Assembly (NCBI RefSeq): GCF_004005815.1
Contig: NZ_SACK01000001.1
Span: forward strand, 970,708 to 1,034,707
Source: Mucilaginibacter limnophilus
Lineage (GTDB): Bacteria; Bacteroidota; Bacteroidia; Sphingobacteriales; Sphingobacteriaceae
DNA length: 64,000 nucleotides
Direction of reading: 5' to 3'
The position numbers and the translations under genes were made by a program. The notes under the pieces were generated by a model. The model did no database searches, was not told where the DNA came from, and worked only from the letters and a program-made list of their open reading frames with translations. Below, one piece after another: positions 1 to 10,085 of the stretch. Position 1 is the first letter of the stretch. Every line of letters begins with the position of its first letter.

Positions 1-3000
1 CACAGGTATGACTTCGAACTGATGTTGCCCTTGCTGCTTCCTGCCTGATAAGCGAACGAAAGCTTGCTGCCATTGGCATTACTACCACAATATTGTGCAA
101 TAGCTATAAGCGAGTAGGCTGTAGTTTGCGTACTGTACCAGCTATCTTTAGATAACCCGAAAGCTACAGTACGCATTAAACCCGCCGCCCGTTTTTGCTG
201 CCCCAGTAGTGTCAGCGTTTCCAATATCATCGCTTCATCGCGTAAATCACTACCATAGGTACCAAACATAGCATTGTAAGGCTTTATAGTAAGCGGTAAG
301 CCATTTATTAGTCGCAAGGCTACTTCGGGCTGCCCGGCAAGTTTATACGCCGCTGCAAGCCGCCATTTTGCCGCGGCGCTTAGATATGGAAATTCCCTAA
401 GCCTGTTCATGGCGCCTAACTCCGGCGAACGGGCCAACGCCAGCAGATACAAACGGTATGATTGAATAAGATCGCCACCATAAAAATTATAACTATCAGG
501 AGCCCAGGAAAGTGCATGCTGCTTTTGATAACGCTTCCACTGATCAATAAATCCGGCCGGCAGCACATAACCTTTGGCCTGTGCCGACAACAGAAAATGC
601 CCTGCGTAGTTAGTGCCCCATTCGTCGGCTTGGCTGTAACCGGGCCAGTAGCTTAAACCACCGTCGCTGGTACGGAAACCATTCAGGCGGTTTATTGCCG
701 CTTTGATATTACGTTCGGCTTCAGCTTTCTCTCTTGCCGAGAGATCAGTAAGTTGCTCGAGGTATAGCTGAGGGAAGGCGCCTGATGTGATCTGTTCGAC
801 ACAACCATGCGGATACTGAATTAAGTAATTTAACCTTTTTGACAGGTTAAGCGCAGGGATAGAGGATACTTCAATTGCTGCCTTATTGGTACCGGCCATG
901 CCAACTGCCGTGTAAGAAGTGTTCCATATAGCTCCGGGTGCAAGCTCCTTTTCTAAAATACGCGTTACAGGCGGGTTAGGGTTCCGTACATTCAACTCAA
1001 CATCATAAGCTGCTGTTTCACTGCCGCTTTTAGCGACTATCTTTACCTTGCCAATACCTACAAAATTCTTCACATCTAAGTTAAATGTTAGCAGCTTGTC
1101 GCCTGTTTTTGTAAAAGTAACTGTTTGACTGTTGTTGCTAACCAGGTTGCTAAACGTATTCGACTGCACTTGTACATTCACCGTTTTGATATTGTTCTCC
1201 ATTGCAAATACAGTAACCGGTAGCTGTATCTTTTCTAAAGGGGCGAGCACACGTGGCAGGGTTGCCAGCAGCATAAGCGGCTTTTTAACAGCTATCGCCT
1301 TATCTGTATATCCATAGCTGCCGTTATGGCCTGCTATTACCATAGCCTTAACCGAACCGATGTATTGCGGCAATGTAAAGCGCTGTGTTTGCTTTTCGCC
1401 TGCATCGAGGTGGAAAGGTCCTAAAAACTTCACTACAGGCTTAAAGCGGTTTACCTGTATGTTTTTGTTGACTGAACCGCTGCCATCTCCACCAATACTC
1501 AAAATACGTTCGAGGCCGCCGCCAAACGCACCAATCACATAATCAAACAAGTCCCAGGTTTTAACGCCAAGTGCTTCACGTGCATAGAAAGCTGCATGCG
1601 GATCAGGCGTTTTAAAGCCGGTAATATCAAGCAAACCTTCATCTACAATAGCAATGGTATAAGTCATTTCCTTGCCCGAAGCTTCTGATACGGTTATTGA
1701 TGACGGTGTTTCGGGACGAAGCTTATCGGCCATACTAATAACCGGTTTAAGTATGGTTTCAGGATTTTCAACGGTTAAACCAATCGCACCATACATACGT
1801 ATGGGCAGGTCGTTCACAGTTTGTGCATGGCGCTGTAGCAAGGTAACGTTCACAAATACGTTAGGGGCCATGCTTGCATCAACTTTGAAAGTGTATCGTG
1901 TTTGTCCTTTTTTAGTGTCAATCCATTCCGTTTTTATAACATGACTGCCATTTTCAAAACTGATCAATGCCCGGCCGTCGCTGCTTGTAGGTATGGTTAA
2001 TGTTGCTTCCTCGCCGACTTTATACTTATTTTTGTCGGATGTGAACGATAGCATTGCCGCTTCGGTAGGGTTATCATTCTGTAACCTTTCCGACCAGTTT
2101 GGCCAATCCACATAAATTATTTTACCCGTAGAGTGGCCTGTTTCTGCGTCACGTACACGAATCAGGTAACGACCCCAATCGGCATTGGCGATGCGTAAAT
2201 TCCATTTGCCGCGACCGTTATTCAAAACTACAGTTTCGGTTTTTATCAGCTTATTGTATTTGTCCTGAGTGAAGTTGCTTAGTTCATCACCTGTTTCATC
2301 CCACCACCAGCGCCATTGTATTTTGTATAGTTCAAGTTCAACCGTGCGTCTGCCTGGCAATAAAGCGCCTTTTGTATCCACATCGGCAATGTCAATTACA
2401 TGATCTTTATTGGTAACCAGCATGCCAGATAGTTCGCTGCCTTCCGGAGTTTTTATACCGACATATCCCGGGTAAACATTGTAAGGCAAAGCTATTTGGT
2501 TAATACTGAAATTGCCCCCGGGCTCAAATACTTTTACCACAAAGTTGGCCCGTAATCGCCCTGGGGCTTGATTTTGAGTATTTATATCGGTGTTTACTGA
2601 TGCTATACCGTTTTCGTTTAGCTTACCTTTAAATACAGTTTGAGTTTGCGTATTAAATGCAAGGGTAGGATCATCGAATACATAATTCTCGAAGTTTTTA
2701 AATTCGGTGTTTTGCGCCGACAGGAACGCGTCAACCTTTGCATTGAGATTTTGTGCAGCACCTCCAAATAACCATTGCGCGCTTAAACGTCCGCTAACGC
2801 CGTTTCCCTTGGTAAGTTCCTCGGCCCCGCCGAAAGTAAGATTGAGTTTTAGACGGTTTGGCATTATGGTTTCTACCTTAACCTGTTTCTCAAAAACGGC
2901 GCCGCCTACCTTCACCTTTGCCGTCCAGTTACCGGTAGGTGAGGAGATATCTGTGCCAGTATGAAAACTGTAAAATCCGTCAACAGAACTGGTTTGCGTA

Positions 3001-5048
3001 ATGCGTTTATACAATTGCCCGGTAGGGTTGTATAATTCAAACTCAACGGGATGCTGTGCAGGCAGCGTTTTTTGTTTGTCTTCCAAAATAAATGTAAAAT
3101 ACATTGGGTCGCCGGGACGCCATACGCCGCGTTCGCCATAAATAAAGCCTTTGAGTCCGCTTTGTACAGGTTCGCCACCAACATCAAAACGTGTAAGCGG
3201 AAGTGAACTACCGTCATCAAGTTTTAAGTATCCGCGCTCGTTGTTGTACCTGGCAAGCAATAAATAGGGCTTACGTTTCAGGCTGATTTTAGCCAAACCG
3301 TCACCATCAGACGTAGTTTTTGTTATGACCTGTTTTTGAAAATCGAGCACCTGCAGTTCGACATCTGACATAGGCTGCGCTGATAAAATGTTGGTAACCG
3401 CTATCAACATACTGTTATCGGTACCACGTTTAGCAATCAGGCCAATGTTTGATGCCAGTATGTTGCGTGTGGCCCAGCGTTGCTTTGAGAAATATGAGTT
3501 TGTGCAGGGATTATTACGATCTTCCCAATGGTAATCTTCAGTATAAAAATTGTCGTATCGTTCCCAAAACTCATCATCCTCATCATTTACTTTGCCCGTA
3601 TTATCGCCGCCGTAATCATAATCGTAACCATCGTCATCATCTTCATCATTTCTGAATGTAGCGCCGGTACTGCAATTGTAAATTGAATATTCTTTTCTGA
3701 ACCCGATGATGACACGATAAATTGCACCCGGTTCGGTACGCAGCAATTCGTCGATGTCAAGCATAAAGCGGTTTTTCTTGTTGAGATTAAGTCCTTTATC
3801 AGTATCCAGCCTGATGGTTTTTTGCGCTACCGGGCGGCCAACCTGCCGTAGTTCAAAACCGCCGTTAAAACCATTACTTTGGAAATACTGCGGTACATTA
3901 CTTTCATAAATCTTAACAATGCTAACATCAACAGCGTTAAGGTTAACAGCTTCAAACGGCATCATCAGTTTACCGGAATCGGGTAGAATAACGCCTTTGC
4001 CCGGTATAGTCACCGCAGGGAGTCTGTCCTCAAAAAACACACTTGCGGTATAACCTTTCGTTATCTTTTTACCGGATATATTTTGTACACCGGCATTTAC
4101 GTTAACCGCATAATTACCCTGTAGCCGCTCAGGCGCATACACTTTCACCAAACTACCGTCGATAGTGTACGCAGCATCACCGGTGTTGTTGATCGTAATC
4201 AATCCGCCCAGTTCCTGCCCGATGAGTATATTATCTGAAAACTGCACTTCAATGTATTCGTCGTTTTCCTGCACGGCACGAACATTCAGTACTCTGAAAT
4301 CACCCTGTGCCGGTACATCAAACCGCTGGTTACCTTTTTTGTCGATATGAAGCGCTTCGCCGCTCCAGGTTACGCTCAATGGGTTTACGGAGGCTGTTGA
4401 GCGTTTTAAACCATTTACAGTAAACTTGTGCGTTTTTGATAGACCGTTATGCTGCCAGCTAATTTTTACCGGTGATGAATAGTCGGCAGAAACAAGCTTT
4501 TCTACATCAGCCGCTGTTTCATCGTCTGCTGTTTCTATCACACCGTTAAGCTTCATCTCTGTAGCAGATGTGTTGGTAGCGGTGCGTAATCCGGCAAACG
4601 AAACGGTAAAATCCGGTTGTATGGTTTGAAAATCGAAGCGGAATATCCTGAAATCTTTTGGAACATCTATAAGTTTGCTAAGGTTAAACTCAGCGCTATA
4701 AGATGTACCCGGATCAAGCCTTGTCTCCGGTCTGAACTCGATAGTACGCGCGTCTGCCCAATAAGCCTTACCTTTTACAGATGGTGAAAAATCAAACAGG
4801 TCGCCCGGAAGCTCTCCGTTCTCACTATGTATAAGCGGTATTTCGCCCGAAAGTTTAATTCGTATTGCGCTTTGCTTAGAGATTATCCCGGCGGTGTAAG
4901 CCTCGATATATTTACCAAATGCAGGGTTTACCGGCGTTCGGGCCGGTTTGCGGATAAAAAAGAAAGTAACGACAAAGATCAGTATAAGGGCCACGCTTAT
5001 AGTGATCAATCTTTTACGGTTGTTTAAAAGATTGCGCCCGGTATCCAT
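1..5048 (-). CDS. Alpha-2-macroglobulin family protein (MG domains, thioester), 3' end outside window
   Basis: The frame stays open from an ATG at 5048 to the left edge, about 1,682 residues, so the C-terminus is missing. The N-terminus is a short basic stretch and one membrane segment (about residues 14-31), suggesting an inner-membrane-anchored periplasmic protein rather than a lipoprotein. The rest reads as successive beta-sandwich MG domains and then a thioester region with the motif YPHGCVEQ (Cys about 1416), the internal thioester signature that traps proteases in the A2M family. An alpha-helical TED-like segment follows. Bacterial A2Ms are thought to inhibit invading proteases and usually pair with penicillin-binding protein PbpC, whose gene would lie beyond the left edge. 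An Asp/Glu/Tyr-rich loop at about residues 467-495 is unusual. The family call is firm; the function is inferred from the family. Confidence 0.9.
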   Translation of the reverse strand, partial: MDTGRNLLNNRKRLITISVALILIFVVTFFFIRKPARTPVNPAFGKYIEAYTAGIISKQSAIRIKLSGEIPLIHSENGELPGDLFDFSPSVKGKAYWADARTIEFRPETRLDPGTSYSAEFNLSKLIDVPKDFRIFRFDFQTIQPDFTVSFAGLRTATNTSATEMKLNGVIETADDETAADVEKLVSADYSSPVKISWQHNGLSKTHKFTVNGLKRSTASVNPLSVTWSGEALHIDKKGNQRFDVPAQGDFRVLNVRAVQENDEYIEVQFSDNILIGQELGGLITINNTGDAAYTIDGSLVKVYAPERLQGNYAVNVNAGVQNISGKKITKGYTASVFFEDRLPAVTIPGKGVILPDSGKLMMPFEAVNLNAVDVSIVKIYESNVPQYFQSNGFNGGFELRQVGRPVAQKTIRLDTDKGLNLNKKNRFMLDIDELLRTEPGAIYRVIIGFRKEYSIYNCSTGATFRNDEDDDDGYDYDYGGDNTGKVNDEDDEFWERYDNFYTEDYHWEDRNNPCTNSYFSKQRWATRNILASNIGLIAKRGTDNSMLIAVTNILSAQPMSDVELQVLDFQKQVITKTTSDGDGLAKISLKRKPYLLLARYNNERGYLKLDDGSSLPLTRFDVGGEPVQSGLKGFIYGERGVWRPGDPMYFTFILEDKQKTLPAQHPVEFELYNPTGQLYKRITQTSSVDGFYSFHTGTDISSPTGNWTAKVKVGGAVFEKQVKVETIMPNRLKLNLTFGGAEELTKGNGVSGRLSAQWLFGGAAQNLNAKVDAFLSAQNTEFKNFENYVFDDPTLAFNTQTQTVFKGKLNENGIASVNTDINTQNQAPGRLRANFVVKVFEPGGNFSINQIALPYNVYPGYVGIKTPEGSELSGMLVTNKDHVIDIADVDTKGALLPGRRTVELELYKIQWRWWWDETGDELSNFTQDKYNKLIKTETVVLNNGRGKWNLRIANADWGRYLIRVRDAETGHSTGKIIYVDWPNWSERLQNDNPTEAAMLSFTSDKNKYKVGEEATLTIPTSSDGRALISFENGSHVIKTEWIDTKKGQTRYTFKVDASMAPNVFVNVTLLQRHAQTVNDLPIRMYGAIGLTVENPETILKPVISMADKLRPETPSSITVSEASGKEMTYTIAIVDEGLLDITGFKTPDPHAAFYAREALGVKTWDLFDYVIGAFGGGLERILSIGGDGSGSVNKNIQVNRFKPVVKFLGPFHLDAGEKQTQRFTLPQYIGSVKAMVIAGHNGSYGYTDKAIAVKKPLMLLATLPRVLAPLEKIQLPVTVFAMENNIKTVNVQVQSNTFSNLVSNNSQTVTFTKTGDKLLTFNLDVKNFVGIGKVKIVAKSGSETAAYDVELNVRNPNPPVTRILEKELAPGAIWNTSYTAVGMAGTNKAAIEVSSIPALNLSKRLNYLIQYPHGCVEQITSGAFPQLYLEQLTDLSAREKAEAERNIKAAINRLNGFRTSDGGLSYWPGYSQADEWGTNYAGHFLLSAQAKGYVLPAGFIDQWKRYQKQHALSWAPDSYNFYGGDLIQSYRLYLLALARSPELGAMNRLREFPYLSAAAKWRLAAAYKLAGQPEVALRLINGLPLTIKPYNAMFGTYGSDLRDEAMILETLTLLGQQKRAAGLMRTVAFGLSKDSWYSTQTTAYSLIAIAQYCGSNANGSKLSFAYQAGSSKGNISSKSYL

Positions 5049-5142
5049 AAATAAAGGTTTAAATGTTTGTTATAAACCTATGTATTTTAGATGAGAAAAA
5101 AATGAAAATTTTTAGTTTGGTGGAAAGCGCTTTAAGTGCGCG

Positions 5143-5547
5143 CTATTTTATCATCACCCCCGGCTTGTTCACCACGGGAAGCTTTATAAGGTTCATATCT
5201 ACTATGCTTTCGGGCAAAAAAATGAACTTTTTATCATAAATATTACTGCCGATATAGTAACTCAGCCAATACTCATTATTCAAGCCAAAGGTCTGTTCGT
5301 CAATGGGTTCTATTATGGTATAAGTGTTTGGCTCAACTTTAGGGAACATATGCCGCAGGGTAGAGGTTTTTACCTGCTGGCCGTCCTTTTCACCATAACC
5401 TTTTGAAGTAATAAGCACGTTTTCAATCGGCTCATTTTTAAGATTAATGAGGTAAACGTACCAAACCTTACCTTCAATATTTTCACTTTCCAGCGCTACC
5501 GCCACCGCTATATCCTGCACCACATTATCCGGAAGGTCTTTTATCAT
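5143..5547 (-). CDS. Conserved hypothetical protein (134 aa)
   Basis: A compact soluble protein with no signal peptide or membrane segment. The sequence is rich in beta-strand patterns (VWYVYLINLKNEPIENVLI) and acidic residues. It lies downstream of topA in the same orientation with an 80-bp gap that contains a 10-bp inverted repeat, so it may be co-transcribed with topA. I recognise no catalytic motif. Natural codon use and a good ATG make it a likely real gene of unknown function typical of Sphingobacteriaceae. Confidence 0.7.
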   Translation of the reverse strand: MIKDLPDNVVQDIAVAVALESENIEGKVWYVYLINLKNEPIENVLITSKGYGEKDGQQVKTSTLRHMFPKVEPNTYTIIEPIDEQTFGLNNEYWLSYYIGSNIYDKKFIFLPESIVDMNLIKLPVVNKPGVMIK

Positions 5548-5567
5548 ATTAGTTGAATTGTTGAATG

Positions 5568-5622
5568 GGTTGATTAGAGGGTAGTTGAAGTGTTGACAAT
5601 AACATGAGCAACCTAATCAACC
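5568..5622. repeat. Inverted repeat between topA and the downstream gene
   Basis: GGTTGATTAG at 5568-5577 pairs exactly with CTAATCAACC at 5613-5622 across a 35-nt loop, directly after the topA stop codon. No T-tract follows on either strand, so it is not a standard intrinsic terminator. It could be a processing or 3'-end-stabilising hairpin. Confidence 0.5.
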
Positions 5623-5627
5623 ACTCA

Positions 5628-7955
5628 CTATTTTTTCTTTACAAATTTTTTGCCACCTTTTTTCGGTTCTTTGCCTGCTTCACCGGCAAGTGCCTTTACT
5701 TCATCAAAAGTTAAAGTAAGCGGATCTTTACCCTTTGGTATCTTAATGTTTTGTTTACCATATTCAATGTAAGGTCCCCAGCGGCCATTCAAGATTTTAA
5801 CTTCCGCGTCTTCATCAAATACTTTTATCAGCTTTTCAGCGTCTTTTTTGCGTTTCTCTTCAATTATCTCAATTGCCAGTTGTTCGCTTACATCAAGCGG
5901 ATCGGTACCTTTGGGTAACGAATAAAAAGCGCTGTTATGCCTGATATATGGGCCAAACTTGCCAATGGCGACAGTCATCTCCTTGTCTTCATAAACGCCT
6001 ACCTTTTTAGGAAGTTTAAACAACTCAAGCGCTTCTTCAAGACTTATGGTTTCAATGCTTTGACCGGTTCTCAAACTGGCATACGCCGGTTTATCTTCAT
6101 CATCATTCTCGCCTATCTGTACAAACGGTCCGTAGCGACCAATGCGTACCGAAACTTTTTTACCACTTTCAGGATGTGTGCCAAGCTCACGTTCGCCGCG
6201 TGCCTTATCAGCAGTTTCAATAGTTTTTTCAACCTCTTTATGGAAAGGATCATAAAACTTACGTATCATGTCCGTCCATTCCTTCATGCCTTGTGCAATC
6301 TCATCAAACTGCTTTTCAACGCTGGCGGTAAAGTTGAAATCAACAATGCCTTTAAAGTATTGCACCAAAAAGTCGTTTACCACTGCACCGATATCGGTAG
6401 GGAAGAGTTTGCCTCGCTCGGCACCGGTATTTTCGGTTTTTTCTTCCTTGCTGATACTACCATTTTTTAATGTAAGCACCCTAAAGTTCCGTTGTTTGCC
6501 TTCACGGTCTTCCTTCACTACATAACCACGGTTCTGGATGGTTGATATAGTAGGAGCATAAGTCGATGGACGGCCGATGCCCAATTCTTCAAGTTTTTTA
6601 ACTAAACTGGCTTCTGTATATCGTGCAGGCGGTCTTGAGAATCTTTCAGTTGCTGTAAGCTCCTGCAGGTTTAGTACCTGGCCCTTTGAAAGCGGCGGCA
6701 GCATTGTATTATCGCCATCCTGTTGGTTTTCATCTTCCTCGTCGCTACTTTCAAGATAAACTTTCAGGAAACCATCAAACTTCATCACCTCACCGTTGGC
6801 AGTAAGTTGCTCATTACGGGTTGATATACTGATTTTTGCGGTTGTCTTCTCAAATTGCGCTTCACTCATTTGTGATGCTATAGCACGCTTCCATATTAAA
6901 TCATACAGGCGTTTTTCAGCATTATCACCATCTATAGAATGCCTGTCGAAATACGTAGGCCTTATGGCTTCGTGCGCTTCCTGGGCATTCGCGCTTTTTG
7001 TTTTGTATTTGCGCTGCTGGTGATATTTTTCGCCGTATGCGCTGTTGATTTCACTTGCTGCTGCTGCCAAAGCAACATCAGACAGGTTAACCGAGTCGGT
7101 ACGCATATATGTTATATAGCCCGACTCATACAATCGTTGCGCTAAAGACATGGTGCGCGATACCGAATATCCCAGCTTACGGCTTGCTTCCTGCTGCAAA
7201 GTAGAAGTGGTAAAAGGCGCAGCCGGTGAACGTTTTGCGGGTTTTGTTTCCAATGATGCTACCGTGAAATCGGCGCCAACACAATCCTGTAAAAACTTTT
7301 CGGCATCTTCCTGCTTGGCAAAACGCTCAGGTAGTTCGGCTTTAAATGCTTCTTTTCCTTTGCCGAAAATCGCAACAATCTTAAAGGCAGCTTCTGATTG
7401 AAACTTGTTTATCTCGCGCTCACGTTCAACTATTAAACGTACCGCTACCGATTGTACCCGTCCTGCAGAAAGTGACGGCTTTACCTTTTTCCATAGAACA
7501 GGGGAGAGCTCGAAGCCTACAAGCCTGTCAAGCACCCGGCGTGCCTGCTGTGCATTCACCAGGTTATAATTTATTTGGCGCGGATTTTCTATAGCCCGTA
7601 AAATGGCCGGTTTAGTTATCTCATGGAAAACTATACGCTTGGTACGGTCTTCCTTTAAATTCAACGTATCGTATAAATGCCATGATATGGCTTCACCCTC
7701 GCGATCCTCATCGGATGCAAGCCAAACCATCTCGGCTTCTTTAGCTAATTTTTTTAACTCACTAACTACCTGCTTTTTATCTGCAGGAACCTCGTATTTT
7801 TGTTTAAAATTATTGGCTATATCAATAGCGTCCTCGCTTTTTACCAAATCGCGAATATGCCCGTAACTTGATTTTACGGTGAAGTCCTTTCCCAAATATC
7901 CCTCAATGGTTTTTGCCTTGGCAGGCGACTCAACTATGAGTAAATTTTTAGCCAT
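5628..7955 (-). CDS. topA: DNA topoisomerase I (type IA)
   Basis: This enzyme relaxes negative supercoils by transient cleavage of one strand through a 5'-phosphotyrosine. The Toprim domain is at the N-terminus, with Glu9 in IVESPAKAKTIEGYLG and the acidic triplet in SDEDREGE (about 81-88). The active-site tyrosine is in GYITYMRTDS (about Tyr283). The C-terminal part carries repeated Toprim-C modules of the GRYGPFV/GKFGPYI/GRWGPYIEYG type in place of Cys4 zinc ribbons, ending in a Lys-rich tail. Its 775 residues are normal for Bacteroidota TopA. Essential housekeeping gene; assignment is secure. Confidence 0.98.
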   Translation of the reverse strand: MAKNLLIVESPAKAKTIEGYLGKDFTVKSSYGHIRDLVKSEDAIDIANNFKQKYEVPADKKQVVSELKKLAKEAEMVWLASDEDREGEAISWHLYDTLNLKEDRTKRIVFHEITKPAILRAIENPRQINYNLVNAQQARRVLDRLVGFELSPVLWKKVKPSLSAGRVQSVAVRLIVEREREINKFQSEAAFKIVAIFGKGKEAFKAELPERFAKQEDAEKFLQDCVGADFTVASLETKPAKRSPAAPFTTSTLQQEASRKLGYSVSRTMSLAQRLYESGYITYMRTDSVNLSDVALAAAASEINSAYGEKYHQQRKYKTKSANAQEAHEAIRPTYFDRHSIDGDNAEKRLYDLIWKRAIASQMSEAQFEKTTAKISISTRNEQLTANGEVMKFDGFLKVYLESSDEEDENQQDGDNTMLPPLSKGQVLNLQELTATERFSRPPARYTEASLVKKLEELGIGRPSTYAPTISTIQNRGYVVKEDREGKQRNFRVLTLKNGSISKEEKTENTGAERGKLFPTDIGAVVNDFLVQYFKGIVDFNFTASVEKQFDEIAQGMKEWTDMIRKFYDPFHKEVEKTIETADKARGERELGTHPESGKKVSVRIGRYGPFVQIGENDDEDKPAYASLRTGQSIETISLEEALELFKLPKKVGVYEDKEMTVAIGKFGPYIRHNSAFYSLPKGTDPLDVSEQLAIEIIEEKRKKDAEKLIKVFDEDAEVKILNGRWGPYIEYGKQNIKIPKGKDPLTLTFDEVKALAGEAGKEPKKGGKKFVKKK

Positions 7956-7975
7956 TTAAACAGTTAATTTTTCTG

Positions 7976-8005
7976 CAAATAAAACATAAAGAAAGGGAAA
8001 CCCAA
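7976..8005 (-). promoter_or_regulatory. Putative topA promoter
   Basis: Read on the minus strand, TTTATTTG (7976-7983) resembles the Bacteroidota -7 box TAnnTTTG with one mismatch. A TTTG lies about 18 nt upstream. It sits about 20 nt before the topA ATG. Confidence 0.4.
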
Positions 8006-8075
8006 ATTTGTTTTTTGTAAACCACGGAAAGTTAGGCGGTTGAATGTAGAGGTGCAGCCGTTTTATGAACAAATG

Positions 8076-9164
8076 CTAAAGCAGGAAACCTCCGCCAAGC
8101 AGGTCGTTGCCTTCATAAAAAACAGCCGATTGCCCCGGTGCGATTCCTGAAACGGAATGAGCAAACTCAACTTTCATATGGTCGCCCATTTGTACAATGC
8201 TGCTTTCGGTACCGGCGTCTTTATAACGAATCTTGGTAATTGCCTCAATCGGTTCGTTTATGGTTTCGTACTTGATAAGATTTAAGTTTTTAACCCAGGC
8301 TTCACGTCGCTCAAGTTCATCGGCAGTACCTAACACTACAGTGTTTGTTTCAGGGTTGATGCCTGTTACAAACATGGGTTTACCTAATGCTATTCCCAGA
8401 CCTTTACGCTGACCGATAGTATAAAATGGATAGCCTTCGTGTTTGCCCACAACGGTGCCGTCTGTAAGCACATAATTGCCACCGCCTACACGTTCGTCAA
8501 GGTCTTCAACTTTATGACGAAGAAAAGCGCGGTAATCGTTATCAGGCACAAAACATATTTCATAGCTCTCGCTTTTTCCGGCCAATTCCATTTGGCCCAT
8601 ATCAAGCGCCATTTGTCTTATTTCGGGCTTTGAAAAGCTGCCAAGCGGAAATTTTGTACGCGCGAGGTTTTTTTGCGACACACCCCATAATACGTACGAC
8701 TGATCTTTGTTCAAATCTTTGCCGCGTGAAATAACATACCTTCCATTATCGTGCTGACGTATATTAGCATAGTGCCCGGTTGCAATAAATTCACAGTCAA
8801 GCTTGTCGGCACGTTTAAGTAAAGCATCCCATTTGATGTGTGTATTACACAATACACATGGGTTAGGAGTACGGCCCGCCAGGTATTCGTCAACGAAGTT
8901 GTCAATAACAAAATCGCCAAATTCGTTACGGATATCCAAAATGTAGTGGGGAAAGCCATAGCCAACGGCTAAAGCGCGTGCATCGTTAATGCTGTCGAGG
9001 CTGCAGCAACCGGTTTCCTTTGAGCTACCGCCGGAAGAGGCATAGTCCCAGGTTTTCATGGTAAGGCCGATTACCTCGTAGCCCTGTTCGTGCAACATTA
9101 CTGCCGCTACCGAACTATCAACTCCGCCGCTCATTGCTACTAATATCCTGCCGTGCTTACTCAT
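8076..9164 (-). CDS. mnmA: tRNA-specific 2-thiouridylase MnmA
   Basis: MnmA activates U34 of Lys, Glu and Gln tRNAs with ATP and inserts sulfur at position 2. The PP-loop motif is SGGVDSS at residues 12-18. The catalytic cysteine pair is Cys103 in NPCVLCN and Cys204 in EICFVPD, and GHYA marks the tRNA-binding region. I start at the ATG at 9164 (MSKHGR) rather than a longer frame from 9191, because a perfect -7 box (TACCTTTG, 9173-9180) lies between the two. Its 362 residues are typical. The transcript would start only a few nucleotides before the ATG, implying a leaderless or nearly leaderless mRNA. Confidence 0.96.
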   Translation of the reverse strand: MSKHGRILVAMSGGVDSSVAAVMLHEQGYEVIGLTMKTWDYASSGGSSKETGCCSLDSINDARALAVGYGFPHYILDIRNEFGDFVIDNFVDEYLAGRTPNPCVLCNTHIKWDALLKRADKLDCEFIATGHYANIRQHDNGRYVISRGKDLNKDQSYVLWGVSQKNLARTKFPLGSFSKPEIRQMALDMGQMELAGKSESYEICFVPDNDYRAFLRHKVEDLDERVGGGNYVLTDGTVVGKHEGYPFYTIGQRKGLGIALGKPMFVTGINPETNTVVLGTADELERREAWVKNLNLIKYETINEPIEAITKIRYKDAGTESSIVQMGDHMKVEFAHSVSGIAPGQSAVFYEGNDLLGGGFLL

Positions 9165-9172
9165 ATTGGCTG

Positions 9173-9180
9173 CAAAGGTA
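9173..9180 (-). promoter_or_regulatory. -7 box of the mnmA promoter
   Basis: TACCTTTG on the minus strand matches TAnnTTTG exactly. Its end is 8 nt upstream of the chosen mnmA ATG, which decides the start and leaves almost no 5' leader. Confidence 0.6.
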
Positions 9181-9245
9181 CAAAATACCAAATGTTTATA
9201 ATGGCATGCAGTTGATTTTGACCGTTATGTGATAGGAGTGGTTTA

Positions 9246-9965
9246 CTACTTTCCGTACTGATAGAATAATCCCTTATCAAACGGTGTCCAAATACAGGCT
9301 TTTTGTCCACATCTTTTTAAAGCCTGGTTAACCCATGTGTTACATGTATAGAAAATACTGTATCTGCCATTAGCCTCAAAAAAAGCGTCAAAGTCAACAG
9401 CAGGATTCTTGTTTTCAATGTTGATAATGTGTCCTTCTTTATCTCGTACGAAGCTTTTGTTGATATAATCTATTAGCCTGTGATACTGTTTGTTATTTAA
9501 TTTGATCCTGACACTGTTCTTACTCTCGCGCAGTTGCTTATAAAATGTAGCGTGAATAGCCGACCGCCCCAACCCGAACGCGGCTTTAAAAGCTATACTG
9601 AATTTAAGGTCGGCCCACGTTGGTGTTTCCAGATAGAATGCACGGTCGCCCCAACCTAAAGCCACATAACGGGCATTTGTGTCTTTGCCTGCGGTGTAGT
9701 CAAATTTAATCTCATCAGCCCAATTGATTTGTCTATCTCTTATTGGTACAGCAATGTCGGTATGTACTCCATTAGTTAGCATAAATATATCAATGTCGTT
9801 ACCCGTTTCGGGCTCCGCTTTTAAAGGAATAACAGACAGGAGTAATGCGGCAAGAAGATAAACTACTACAATAATAATAAACCAGAGAACTATCCGAGAA
9901 AGTATCCTTACAATGCTGATAAACTGTTTCAAAACTAATAAGGGTAAGTGTTTAAAGATATACAA
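9246..9965 (-). CDS. DUF2459/TIGR02117 family membrane-anchored protein
   Basis: One strong N-terminal membrane segment (about residues 16-50) is followed by an exported domain with the motifs TNGVHTDIAVPI, GWGDRAFYLETPTW and, near the C-terminus, CNTWVNQALKRCG. These conserved His, Asp and Cys positions characterise TIGR02117/DUF2459, a family of unknown biochemical function found in many proteobacteria and Bacteroidota. A Cys/His arrangement of this sort suggests a papain-like fold, but that is inference. It stands alone between mnmA and the aldehyde dehydrogenase. Confidence 0.8.
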   Translation of the reverse strand: MYIFKHLPLLVLKQFISIVRILSRIVLWFIIIVVVYLLAALLLSVIPLKAEPETGNDIDIFMLTNGVHTDIAVPIRDRQINWADEIKFDYTAGKDTNARYVALGWGDRAFYLETPTWADLKFSIAFKAAFGLGRSAIHATFYKQLRESKNSVRIKLNNKQYHRLIDYINKSFVRDKEGHIINIENKNPAVDFDAFFEANGRYSIFYTCNTWVNQALKRCGQKACIWTPFDKGLFYQYGK

Positions 9966-10085
9966 TTACCGCTAACAACAAATAATTGCTGGCCAATGGC
10001 ATGTAACTATTAGTTAATACAATCTTATTTTCAATAATTTATAAAACTCAACTAAAGTTTTCAGATAACTACTTACCAATTTAAA

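Noticed and set aside
5937..6759. Plus-strand frames inside topA
   Set aside because: They lie wholly opposite a well-defined essential gene and have no independent start signals or family resemblance.
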